Assembly: GCA_900769465.1 (NCBI GenBank) | Contig: CAAGGT010000113.1 | Span: forward strand, 1-25,356 | Direction: 5' to 3' | Origin: Bacteroidaceae bacterium | Lineage (GTDB): Bacteria > Bacteroidota > Bacteroidia > Bacteroidales > Bacteroidaceae | Length of the DNA: 25,356 bases | Shown here: positions 19,814-25,356 of the stretch, in pieces | How positions within the stretch are numbered: position 1 is the first letter of the stretch | Layout of the letters: each line of letters opens with the position of its first letter | The notes under the pieces: generated by a model | The model's input: the letters and a program-made list of their open reading frames with translations, nothing else | Told to the model about the DNA's origin: nothing | Database searches by the model: none | Position numbers and translations under genes: made by a program

Positions 19814-21661
19814 TTACGCGGTCAGCACTTTATCAAGATGTGCCATTGTTTTTATTTTCTTTCCACACAATTCAGGCAAGTTTGCTCTTACAAGCACTTC
19901 CGCCATTACCGGGCAAACGCTATTCCCAATTCTTGCAATTTGCGCCGATTTAGAATAACTGTCTGTTACCTGCAAGACGTAATCGTCAGGAAAACCTTGC
20001 GCCCTTGCGAGTTCTCTTGGTTCTAACATTCGCATTGAAACGTCTGATATAAAATACTGAACTTTGTCAATTTCGATTATCAGAATTTCATCGTCAGCGA
20101 TTTTATAACCTGCGTATTTATTCAAAAGCCCTCGAATTTTATTCCAATTTCCAAGGTTTGTTTCTCGTCCCGTAAGTTTCGTTAAATAAGCACTTACTGT
20201 TGCATGGTGTTCTTTTGCTGTAATTGTTGATAATGGTTCATTTACACTTTGTCCAATCATATGATTTCGCAAAGTGCAAATATGGGGAGCAACAAGATAA
20301 AAACGTGGTTCGGTTGTAATTGTGTGTAAAGGGTCTTTTACGCTTTGATATTGTTCTTCCCCGGAATAATATTTAATCAAATACGAACCCATAAGCTGAT
20401 TATGGTCTTCACCAGTCACCGTTGGTAAAGGCTCGTCCATGGAACGCCCTCGTCCATCCTCGCCGTTTCCAAAACGAGAAGATATATTTACCGCTACAAG
20501 TGCATTATGGTCGATTCCCGTAACCGTAGGCATAGGATTATCCATAGCCGCCCCTGCTTGCTTTTCGCCGCCAAAATACTTTGATAAATAAACACCTTGT
20601 AATCCGTATCTATTACGCGTATCAATCGTATTCAAAGGCATATTAACGGTTTGTCCTCTTACCTCTTTGCTACTTTGTTCACTGTGGTATTGGATAAGCG
20701 TAGGAGCACACACAAAGTTTCGAACACCCGTTGTGATGGTCGGCAACGGCTCTTTTACGCCATGCGGTGCGTTGTTTGTGTTATTGCTCATTATGTACGG
20801 GGAAAGCGTAGGTTTTGCCAAATAATGCTTGTTTACGGCTGTAATCGTGGAAATAGGTTTTTCCACGTCTTGCGGCGCATTATCGTAGTTCACCTGCATA
20901 ATAAACGGCGTTTTGTTCTTGATTACGAATTTATCCAGTCCCCGTGCGATTCGCTTTTGCGTATTGATAGCCAAGTCCTTTTTTCTTCCGAAGATGGACG
21001 GGCAAGGCAGGGAAAAGTCGATACATTCCGCCGCCGTTCTATACGGCTGTTTTCCTTTCCCGTGCGTCGGTGTCGGAAACACAATCGGCAAGCCATCGTT
21101 ACGCGCTATCAAGAAAAACCGTTTTCGGCTTGTTGGCGCTCCATAATCAGAAGCCTTTAAGACTCGCCATTCTATCTCATACCCGTATTTTTTCAAAGCA
21201 TTCACGAATGAATTAAACGTTTTACCCGCTTTTTCCTTAATAGGTTTCCCGTCTTTAATTGGACCCCACGTCATAAATTCTTCCACATTTTCTAAAATAA
21301 TCACTCTTGGATGCACAGTAGCAGCCCAACGAACAGCAACCCATGCAAGCCCCCTAATTTTCTTTGATACGGGCGCTCCGCCTTTTGCTTTGGAAAAATG
21401 TTTGCAGTCAGGAGAACACCATACAAGCGCAACGGGTCTTCCTTGCGTAACCTTTCGTGGGTCTATTTGCCAAACGTCTTCGCAAAAATGTTTTGTATAC
21501 GGATGATTTTTTTCATGCATCTCAATGGCTGCTCTGTCATGGTTTACGGCTATATCAACTATACGCCCCGTTGCGAGCTCAATTCCCGTAGAAGCTCCAC
21601 CGCCACCCGCAAAATTATCTACAATAAGCTCGTCCATAAAATTGTACTGATAACTTCTCAT
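19814..21661 (-). CDS. C5-cytosine DNA methyltransferase with internal repeats (615 aa)
   Basis: All key m5C motifs are present: motif I DNFAGGGGASTG (15-26), motif IV SPDCKHFS (catalytic Cys86), motif VI ENVEEF (124-129), motif VIII around APTSRKRFF (175-183), motif IX MLEPRELARAQGFPDD (545-560) and motif X ARIGNSVCPV (576-585). Between VIII and IX, where target recognition occurs, seven degenerate repeats of about 35 residues are found with the core (V/M)x(E/N/D)P(L/M/I)xT(I/V). It transfers a methyl group from AdoMet to cytosine in an unknown sequence, probably protecting the element from host restriction. ATG at 21661 overlaps the upstream stop (ATGA). No matching restriction endonuclease is seen. 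Confidence 0.92.
   Translation of the reverse strand: MRSYQYNFMDELIVDNFAGGGGASTGIELATGRIVDIAVNHDRAAIEMHEKNHPYTKHFCEDVWQIDPRKVTQGRPVALVWCSPDCKHFSKAKGGAPVSKKIRGLAWVAVRWAATVHPRVIILENVEEFMTWGPIKDGKPIKEKAGKTFNSFVNALKKYGYEIEWRVLKASDYGAPTSRKRFFLIARNDGLPIVFPTPTHGKGKQPYRTAAECIDFSLPCPSIFGRKKDLAINTQKRIARGLDKFVIKNKTPFIMQVNYDNAPQDVEKPISTITAVNKHYLAKPTLSPYIMSNNTNNAPHGVKEPLPTITTGVRNFVCAPTLIQYHSEQSSKEVRGQTVNMPLNTIDTRNRYGLQGVYLSKYFGGEKQAGAAMDNPMPTVTGIDHNALVAVNISSRFGNGEDGRGRSMDEPLPTVTGEDHNQLMGSYLIKYYSGEEQYQSVKDPLHTITTEPRFYLVAPHICTLRNHMIGQSVNEPLSTITAKEHHATVSAYLTKLTGRETNLGNWNKIRGLLNKYAGYKIADDEILIIEIDKVQYFISDVSMRMLEPRELARAQGFPDDYVLQVTDSYSKSAQIARIGNSVCPVMAEVLVRANLPELCGKKIKTMAHLDKVLTA
20177..20869 (-). repeat. Seven protein repeats in the methyltransferase target-recognition region
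   Basis: The conserved Pro of each repeat is at residues 269, 305, 342, 376, 411, 444 and 476, giving a 32-37 residue period. Each copy carries an EPLPTIT-like strand, often followed about seven residues later by H/R-x2-L-V and Y-L. The DNA itself has diverged, so this is an old repeat, not a recent duplication. Confidence 0.8.
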
Positions 21662-21822
21662 TGCTCTTTTTTCTCCTCTTTCCACACAGCAAGCATCTTC
21701 TTGCCTCGCCCTTTTCCCGTGCTCACAAGTTCAACGCAAACGCAATATCCGTTTGCTATAAGAATTGCCGCCATATCTCTTTTGTCCTTATCAAGTGAAA
21801 TTTCAAAATAAACCTTCTCCAT
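21658..21822 (-). CDS. Small conserved-looking protein (54 aa)
   Basis: ATG at 21822 follows a GGAGTAAAAGGAA ribosome binding site and opens MEKVYFEISLDKDKRDMAAI; the longer upstream frame overlaps the previous gene and is rejected. The protein is alpha/beta with a basic end (STGKGRGKKMLAVWKEEKKE). It is translationally coupled to the methyltransferase (ATGA overlap). It might bind nucleic acid or serve the methyltransferase; no family is recognised. Confidence 0.55.
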   Translation of the reverse strand: MEKVYFEISLDKDKRDMAAILIANGYCVCVELVSTGKGRGKKMLAVWKEEKKEQ

Positions 21823-21839
21823 AATTCCTTTTACTCCTT

Positions 21840-22241
21840 TTAAATTACCCACTCCCCGTGTCGTTCGCACGCTGCCATCGCGTCCTGCTTCGTCCGCGCA
21901 AAATGTATTTCAGGCGTTTGACCGCCGTACGCTCTATACCGCCATTTGTACCGCCCGCCGTCTTTCCATACAAGAAAATCGCCGTTCTTTGCCTTGGCTA
22001 TGTAATCACCAGACAAGGTCTTACCCCACGGAATAACCGCCTTTTTTGCCTTCTCACGGAAGACCGCACCACAATGCTCGCAACTATCTATCTGCGCTTT
22101 CAGCCTTTTCAACTGCCTGCCATAATCCGCATAGCCGTTATATCCTATCCTGCCCATTTCCGTATTGCAAACGGGGCAAATAGCTATAATTTCAAGATTT
22201 GGCAGGTTTGAAAGTAAAGTCTTAATTTCGTTCATAATCAT
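21840..22241 (-). CDS. Zinc-ribbon protein of unknown function (133 aa)
   Basis: ATG at 22241 overlaps the TGA of the initiator gene (ATGA) and lies after a run of seven G; ATG at 22235 is an alternative. Residues 19-27 (ICPVCNTEM) and 53-57 (CEHCG) supply a CxxC...CxxC zinc ribbon. The C-terminal half (KWRYRAYGGQTPEIHFARTK) is beta-rich. It belongs to the replication block by position and coupling; a role in nucleic acid binding is inferred. Confidence 0.6.
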   Translation of the reverse strand: MIMNEIKTLLSNLPNLEIIAICPVCNTEMGRIGYNGYADYGRQLKRLKAQIDSCEHCGAVFREKAKKAVIPWGKTLSGDYIAKAKNGDFLVWKDGGRYKWRYRAYGGQTPEIHFARTKQDAMAACERHGEWVI

Positions 22242-23239
22242 TCCCCCCCGTAGCAATCGCATAACCTTCCGTCTTCCGTGTAGCCAGTATCGTTGCACTT
22301 TTGGCAACCGTACTGCGCCACCAAATCGTCTTCCGTCTTTCCGTTCATCTCGATAATCGCAAGGCGTTGTTGCTTCAACCGCCCTTGCTCTTGCGTGAGC
22401 TTTACAAGGCGTTGCTTGGCTTTAAAATCGCCTTTATCACTCGCCACCTCCAACCGCGCCATTTCTGGCATAAGCTCCTTTAATCGCCTTTCTATGCCCT
22501 TGAACGTTTCGTCCTGCATAAAGCGTTTGTACGTTTCTTCCGCCTTGCGTTCCGCCTTTTCTCGGCGCGCCGTGTACCAACGCTCTCTATCTGCCATCAG
22601 CTCACGACCCGCAGCAGTTTCGTCTACCTTATCGCGGAAGTTCCCCGCCACTATGCCGTCATAGCTGTCAAGGATAATTTGCCAAGAAAACGTCTTGCGT
22701 AACTGCGAAGATTTGCCAAACTCTTTCAAAAGCTTTTCAAAATCGATTTGCGGATAAATCCCCGTCGAAAACTTCTTAAACTGGCAATATAACGAAAAGA
22801 ATTTCTTCTGAAAATCTTCCCCGTCCCCACCTTGGGGGGGATAAAGGAGGGGTATATCATTTTCATTTTCATTTTCATTAGGGGTTTGATTGGGGTTTTT
22901 TGCATTATCCCCGTTGGGGTTTTCTTGGTGTTGTTCTTTATATCCCCTTTGGGGTTTTTTAGGGGTTTCTTTGGGGGTTTCTTGGGGTTTTTTAGGTCTA
23001 CCCCCAAGTTTGCCAAATTCACCACCTTTGCAACCGTTTTCGTAACGTTGATTATTTGCGTGCAACTGCGGCTTTATAAGGGAAAACACCGCTTTTTCAA
23101 TTCCCGTAAATTCAGTTTCTTTACCCCGTAAAGCGTAGTCAGTAATCGCGTCATACAAACGAAGTCTTGATTTTTCGGGAAGCTCGCGAAGAGCTTCGTC
23201 AAACGATAAATAAAAGACAAAACTATTTTTTTCCATCAT
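22238..23239 (-). CDS. DUF6291-type replication initiator with C-terminal zinc motif (333 aa)
   Basis: Residues 1-85 (SFVFYLSFDEALRELPEKSR to NGCKGGEFGKLGGRPKK) match the DUF6291 domain of phage and plasmid replisome organisers. A Pro/Asn/Gln/Lys linker (about 85-135) carries the repeat DNA described separately. A helical C-terminal domain follows. The last 22 residues hold CQKCNDTGY and CDC, the zinc motif normally found at the N-terminus of DnaI/DnaC-type loaders. ATG at 23239 overlaps the previous stop (TGATG). It probably binds the origin and recruits host helicase. No separate AAA+ loader is present. Confidence 0.7.
   Translation of the reverse strand: MMEKNSFVFYLSFDEALRELPEKSRLRLYDAITDYALRGKETEFTGIEKAVFSLIKPQLHANNQRYENGCKGGEFGKLGGRPKKPQETPKETPKKPQRGYKEQHQENPNGDNAKNPNQTPNENENENDIPLLYPPQGGDGEDFQKKFFSLYCQFKKFSTGIYPQIDFEKLLKEFGKSSQLRKTFSWQIILDSYDGIVAGNFRDKVDETAAGRELMADRERWYTARREKAERKAEETYKRFMQDETFKGIERRLKELMPEMARLEVASDKGDFKAKQRLVKLTQEQGRLKQQRLAIIEMNGKTEDDLVAQYGCQKCNDTGYTEDGRLCDCYGGE
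22858..22990. repeat. Iteron-like G-runs and CATTTT repeats, candidate replication origin
   Basis: Inside the initiator gene, three to four tandem CATTTT hexamers (22858-22880) are followed by seven GGGGTTT units at 22881, 22892, 22916, 22951, 22962, 22974 and 22984. An AT-rich hexamer tract beside directly repeated units within the initiator's own linker is the layout of lambda-type origins. The G-runs could also form a G-quadruplex. Confidence 0.5.
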
Positions 23240-23955
23240 CAATCACCCATGCTAAATGGCAAATCGCTATCGTCTATCCGCGCCATTCCCTTTTTTCTTT
23301 GTTCTTCTGCTTCTCTTTTTTGCTTTTTCTCGGCAAGTTTCATTCTCGCCATATCCGTTTCTTCTTCGCCCCAGTTAGCAAATTCAACACCGAATTTACC
23401 TTCAAACCATACGATTGTTTCTTCGACGTTTTTAACGCCCCATACTCGCAAAATCTCGTCTTTGGTAATAGGTTTAAAGGCTTGCGGGCCATCGTTCGAT
23501 TTTGGCGCGTTTTGGGGCTGTTTTTGCGCCGTTTTTATCGGCTTTACATTCTCGCTCGCGTTTGTCGTTTCTTCGCCGCTTTCGGGCAAATCTTCGCCAG
23601 CGTAGATATACAAGCCAAGACCAAACATTGCAAGGTTTTTTGTAAGGCAACGCATTATCGTTTTATTGATTTCCGTCATCGTTGGTTGCAAGATTGCTTT
23701 GTTTACGTTGTTCATTACGGGAAGCCACATTTCATACGTGCAACCGTCCGCCGAAACCTTCGTGTAAACCATAACCCCGACGCCATCTTCGCGAACGTAC
23801 GGTAAGCCGTTAAACTTCACCACTTCGTATTCCGCGCTGGGGTAAACCTTTTTAAACTCCGCCCAGGCAAACGCCCAAGATAAATACGTTAAGCCGTTCT
23901 TTTTTTCCGTCTTATCGTTTACGTTTATCGCATAAACTTCTTCAAATTTTCCCAT
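23239..23955 (-). CDS. DUF1071 single-strand annealing protein (238 aa)
   Basis: Residues 1-125 fit the DUF1071/Sak-type annealing family: NGLTYLSWAFAWAEFKKVYP, then EMWLPVMNNVNKAI and INKTIMRCLTKNLAMFGLGL. An acidic, Gln/Pro-rich linker follows. The C-terminus reads DDSDLPFSMGD, close to the SSB-type acidic tip that recruits partner proteins. It would anneal complementary single strands in recombination-dependent replication. ATG at 23955 follows AGGAGTAGGATTGAT. No separate ssb or exonuclease gene is seen. Confidence 0.75.
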   Translation of the reverse strand: MGKFEEVYAINVNDKTEKKNGLTYLSWAFAWAEFKKVYPSAEYEVVKFNGLPYVREDGVGVMVYTKVSADGCTYEMWLPVMNNVNKAILQPTMTEINKTIMRCLTKNLAMFGLGLYIYAGEDLPESGEETTNASENVKPIKTAQKQPQNAPKSNDGPQAFKPITKDEILRVWGVKNVEETIVWFEGKFGVEFANWGEEETDMARMKLAEKKQKREAEEQRKKGMARIDDSDLPFSMGD

Positions 23956-23970
23956 ATCAATCCTACTCCT

Positions 23971-24642
23971 TTAATAGTTTTCTTCTTCTTTTTGCGTTTC
24001 TTTCTGCGCTTCCAAAAACGCCGTTTTTTCTTCCAACGCTCTGCGCCCTTCTATAACCTTAGGACAACCAGCGCAAGGGTATGGCGTTGCGTAAAACTCA
24101 ACTTCCAATCCCGTGACGCGCGCTTCCCTTCTTTCGTAAAACTCGCGCTCGATATCGTCCGCAGTGTAATAACAAGATTTTTCAACCGCGGAGCAAATAC
24201 ACGAGCCATTCTTCACTCTTACGTGTTCGCACATTCTGCACCCATTCCGCAATCGCCAATTTGCTTCTTGTATCTTTTTATTCCAATCGGCAACTTGCGC
24301 GGCGAATATCTGCTCTCTTTCGCGCTCGATTTCTTCCTTCGCTGCAAGCTGTTCCGTTTCTTCGTAAAAGGCTTGGAACGTATCGTCAATCTCGACAACC
24401 TTTCTAAAAAGGTTTGCGTCTTTCACTTGAATCATCAAGAGTTTCAACTGCTTTTTGTTGTCGATTTCGCGATGCTGTTTGCGCTCGTATAATTCCAAGC
24501 GCAGGTCTCTACCTTCAAAGCCTTGCCACGAGACAAAGTACCTTTCGCACTCTCTAAAAAATCTTTGTTCGTCGCCAGACAAATCGTGCCAGTCATCCAC
24601 CGTTGCATATACTTTCTTGTCTCGCGAGAAAATCCTAATCAT
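23971..24642 (-). CDS. Early protein with zinc-binding Cys clusters (223 aa)
   Basis: Residues 1-125 are helical and charged (QRFFRECERYFVSWQGFEGR; EREREQIFAAQVADWNKKIQ). Residues 133-165 hold CRMCEHVRVKNGSCIC followed by SCYYT, and a later PYPCAGCPK adds a second CxxC. This resembles a zinc-binding or Fe-S-like site. ATG at 24642 overlaps the previous gene and follows GGGGTGACTT. It precedes the annealing protein, so a recombination or nuclease-accessory role is plausible, but no family is recognised. Confidence 0.55.
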   Translation of the reverse strand: MIRIFSRDKKVYATVDDWHDLSGDEQRFFRECERYFVSWQGFEGRDLRLELYERKQHREIDNKKQLKLLMIQVKDANLFRKVVEIDDTFQAFYEETEQLAAKEEIEREREQIFAAQVADWNKKIQEANWRLRNGCRMCEHVRVKNGSCICSAVEKSCYYTADDIEREFYERREARVTGLEVEFYATPYPCAGCPKVIEGRRALEEKTAFLEAQKETQKEEENY

Positions 24643-24925
24643 AAGTCACCCCAATATTTAATGCTTTCAATGCGTTTATCAACGCGCTTTCGCCTACGTA
24701 GGAAAAAATTTCTATGAGCTCCATCGTCTTCGTTTGCGTTCCCCACGATAAAGGCCGTTTATCTCTCAATCCTTCCTTTTTTCGCTTCCATTCGCGGTCA
24801 AGTCTTTTCACTTCGTCCCAGAGCTTTTCGTCGTATCCTTCCGTCAGAGCCTTGTCAACGGCTACGTTGTATTCGTATCTATCGTTTAAAAATGCTTTAA
24901 AATCCTTATATGGTATAGCCAACAT
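24635..24925 (-). CDS. Small helical early protein (96 aa)
   Basis: ATG at 24925 (MLAIPYKDFKAFLNDRYEYN) lies 9 nt after the AAGGAG in the right 20-bp repeat, so I prefer it to GTG at 24934. The protein is helical and charged (EGYDEKLWDEVKRLDREWKR), with no known domain. Its ribosome binding site overlaps the DUF7666 stop codon. It ends with GVTYD overlapping the next start. Confidence 0.6.
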   Translation of the reverse strand: MLAIPYKDFKAFLNDRYEYNVAVDKALTEGYDEKLWDEVKRLDREWKRKKEGLRDKRPLSWGTQTKTMELIEIFSYVGESALINALKALNIGVTYD

Positions 24926-24932
24926 TGCACTC

Positions 24933-24952
24933 ACTCCTTATACCGCTGCTTC
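24933..24952. repeat. 20-bp direct repeat downstream of the DUF7666 gene
   Basis: This is the second identical copy of the 544-563 repeat. Here it encodes E-A-A-V-stop of DUF7666 and the AAGGAG that serves the next gene (start 24925). On the circle the two copies bracket exactly one gene, from ribosome binding site to stop codon. Confidence 0.9.
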
Positions 24953-25356
24953 GCAAATTTTACCTTTTTTTAATTGATAATATGTATCTTCTTTGATTAC
25001 AACGCCGTCTACTTGTATCATTTGCGCGCCAATAAAAGGATATTTTTTACCGTCCCATTCACCCCACTCTGAAAGGACTAAAAAAGACCCAATTTTCCCC
25101 TTGCATTTATTGTCTTTTCCCCATCCCACAGAAATGTTCGCTTCACCCATACCTTCGTTGGAGCTTTCAACGCCTGTCGTCAAGTTTGCCGACCCATAAC
25201 CCGTTGCCGAGTTTGCCGACCAATTACCCGTTGCCGAGTTTGCCGACCAATCACCCGTTGCCGAGTTTGCCGACTTTGAACCCGTTGCCGAGTTTGCCGA
25301 CCAATTACCCGTTGCCGAGTTTGCCGACCAATCACCCGTTGCCGAGTTTGCCGACC
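24938..25356 (-). CDS. DUF7666-type repeat protein, C-terminal part (continues from left end)
   Basis: This is the distal part of the gene that starts at 536. Reading leftwards from 25356 the frame gives SANSAT units with GDW, GNW, GSK and GYG variants, then leaves the array through GYGSANLTTG into a unique C-terminal domain. That domain (SVGWGKDNKCKGKIGSFLVL, then EWDGKKYPFIGAQMIQVDG and a final EAAV) matches the family's usual ending. A TTG at 25183 could be taken as a start, but it lies mid-frame inside the repeat reading frame and has no ribosome binding site. The stop codon TAA overlaps the AAGGAG that serves the next gene. The number of repeats is uncertain because the array is broken by the contig ends. 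Confidence 0.8.
   Translation of the reverse strand, partial: SANSATGDWSANSATGNWSANSATGSKSANSATGDWSANSATGNWSANSATGYGSANLTTGVESSNEGMGEANISVGWGKDNKCKGKIGSFLVLSEWGEWDGKKYPFIGAQMIQVDGVVIKEDTYYQLKKGKICEAAV
25182..25356. repeat. 27-bp tandem repeat array, right arm
   Basis: Six copies of the same 18-mer start at 25200, 25227, 25254, 25281, 25308 and 25335, preceded by a degenerate half copy at about 25182-25190. The variable blocks include gacccataa, gaccaatta, gaccaatca and gactttgaa. This array is in phase with the DUF7666 reading frame and continues the left arm on the circle. Confidence 0.95.
25272..25356. other. 85-bp terminal direct repeat with positions 1-85 (circular closure)
   Basis: The last 85 bases match bases 1-85 with one visible difference (T at 62, C at 25333). 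Both begin with the rare gactttgaa block. Simple end-to-end joining would break the repeat phase (gacc followed by gactttgaa), whereas overlapping these 85 bases keeps the DUF7666 frame. This supports a circular or circularly permuted molecule whose assembly broke inside the minisatellite. The mismatch means the true unit count is not resolved. Confidence 0.75.

Noticed and set aside
20651..21160. Plus-strand frame of 169 aa in the methyltransferase gene
   Set aside because: Shadow of a clearly functional enzyme with all catalytic motifs.
19814..21661. Restriction-modification system
   Set aside because: Only the methyltransferase is present; neighbouring small proteins show no nuclease motif, so an orphan methyltransferase is the safer reading.
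1..25356. tRNA genes, insertion sequences and a diversity-generating retroelement
   Set aside because: No cloverleaf-like tRNA, transposase or reverse transcriptase frame was seen on either strand; the variable DUF7666 blocks are repeats rather than adenine-directed changes.

Overview
The window reads as a complete, circularly closed mobile element of about 25.3 kb: a temperate-phage-like genome from what is probably a low-GC Gram-positive host (Bacillota, Clostridia-like). This rests on strong AAGGAG-type ribosome binding sites before nearly every gene, consensus sigma-70/sigma-A promoters, an SPP1-like head-to-tail gene order, a BppU-like baseplate protein and accessory families familiar from gut Firmicutes phages. 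Host assignment is inference. The two ends carry the same 27-bp repeats, and one gene (DUF7666-type) runs leftwards off position 1 and resumes at the right end, so the molecule should be read as a circle.

Layout. A short plus-strand lysogeny block (1565-3966) holds a CI-like repressor, a second HTH/coiled-coil regulator and a tyrosine integrase, followed by a repeat-rich region (3857-4097) that looks like attP. Almost everything else is on the minus strand. Transcription starts at a perfect-consensus early promoter (1517-1545) embedded in repressor operators. It passes through two small regulators, a small membrane protein, an HTH_39 protein and the DUF7666 repeat protein (536 to 1, then 25356 to 24938). 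It then enters a replication/recombination block: a zinc protein, a DUF1071 annealing protein, a DUF6291 initiator with internal iteron-like G-runs, and a zinc-ribbon protein. A large C5-cytosine methyltransferase with seven internal repeats and several small Cys-rich genes follow. Next comes the virion block (18775 to 8325: capsid, connectors, tail, baseplate, fibre), then three membrane genes of unknown role. A final independently promoted three-gene unit (5433 to 4171) ends at a terminator facing the attP region.

Oddities. No terminase, portal, protease/MuF, long tape measure or recognisable endolysin is present, although the circle seems closed and the early operon is continuous across the junction. 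The gap falls where terminase and portal should be, directly after what looks like a DUF1492/ArpU-like late regulator lacking its C-terminal HTH half. The element is therefore either a deleted phage, a helper-dependent satellite with its own capsid and tail genes, or a very diverged packaging system. Two accessory cassettes stand out: a plus-strand two-TM moron with its own promoter and terminator inside the tail operon, and the DUF7666 gene, which is flanked by a 20-bp direct repeat carrying a stop codon plus the next gene's ribosome binding site.

Family names come from recalled sequence patterns, not from searches.
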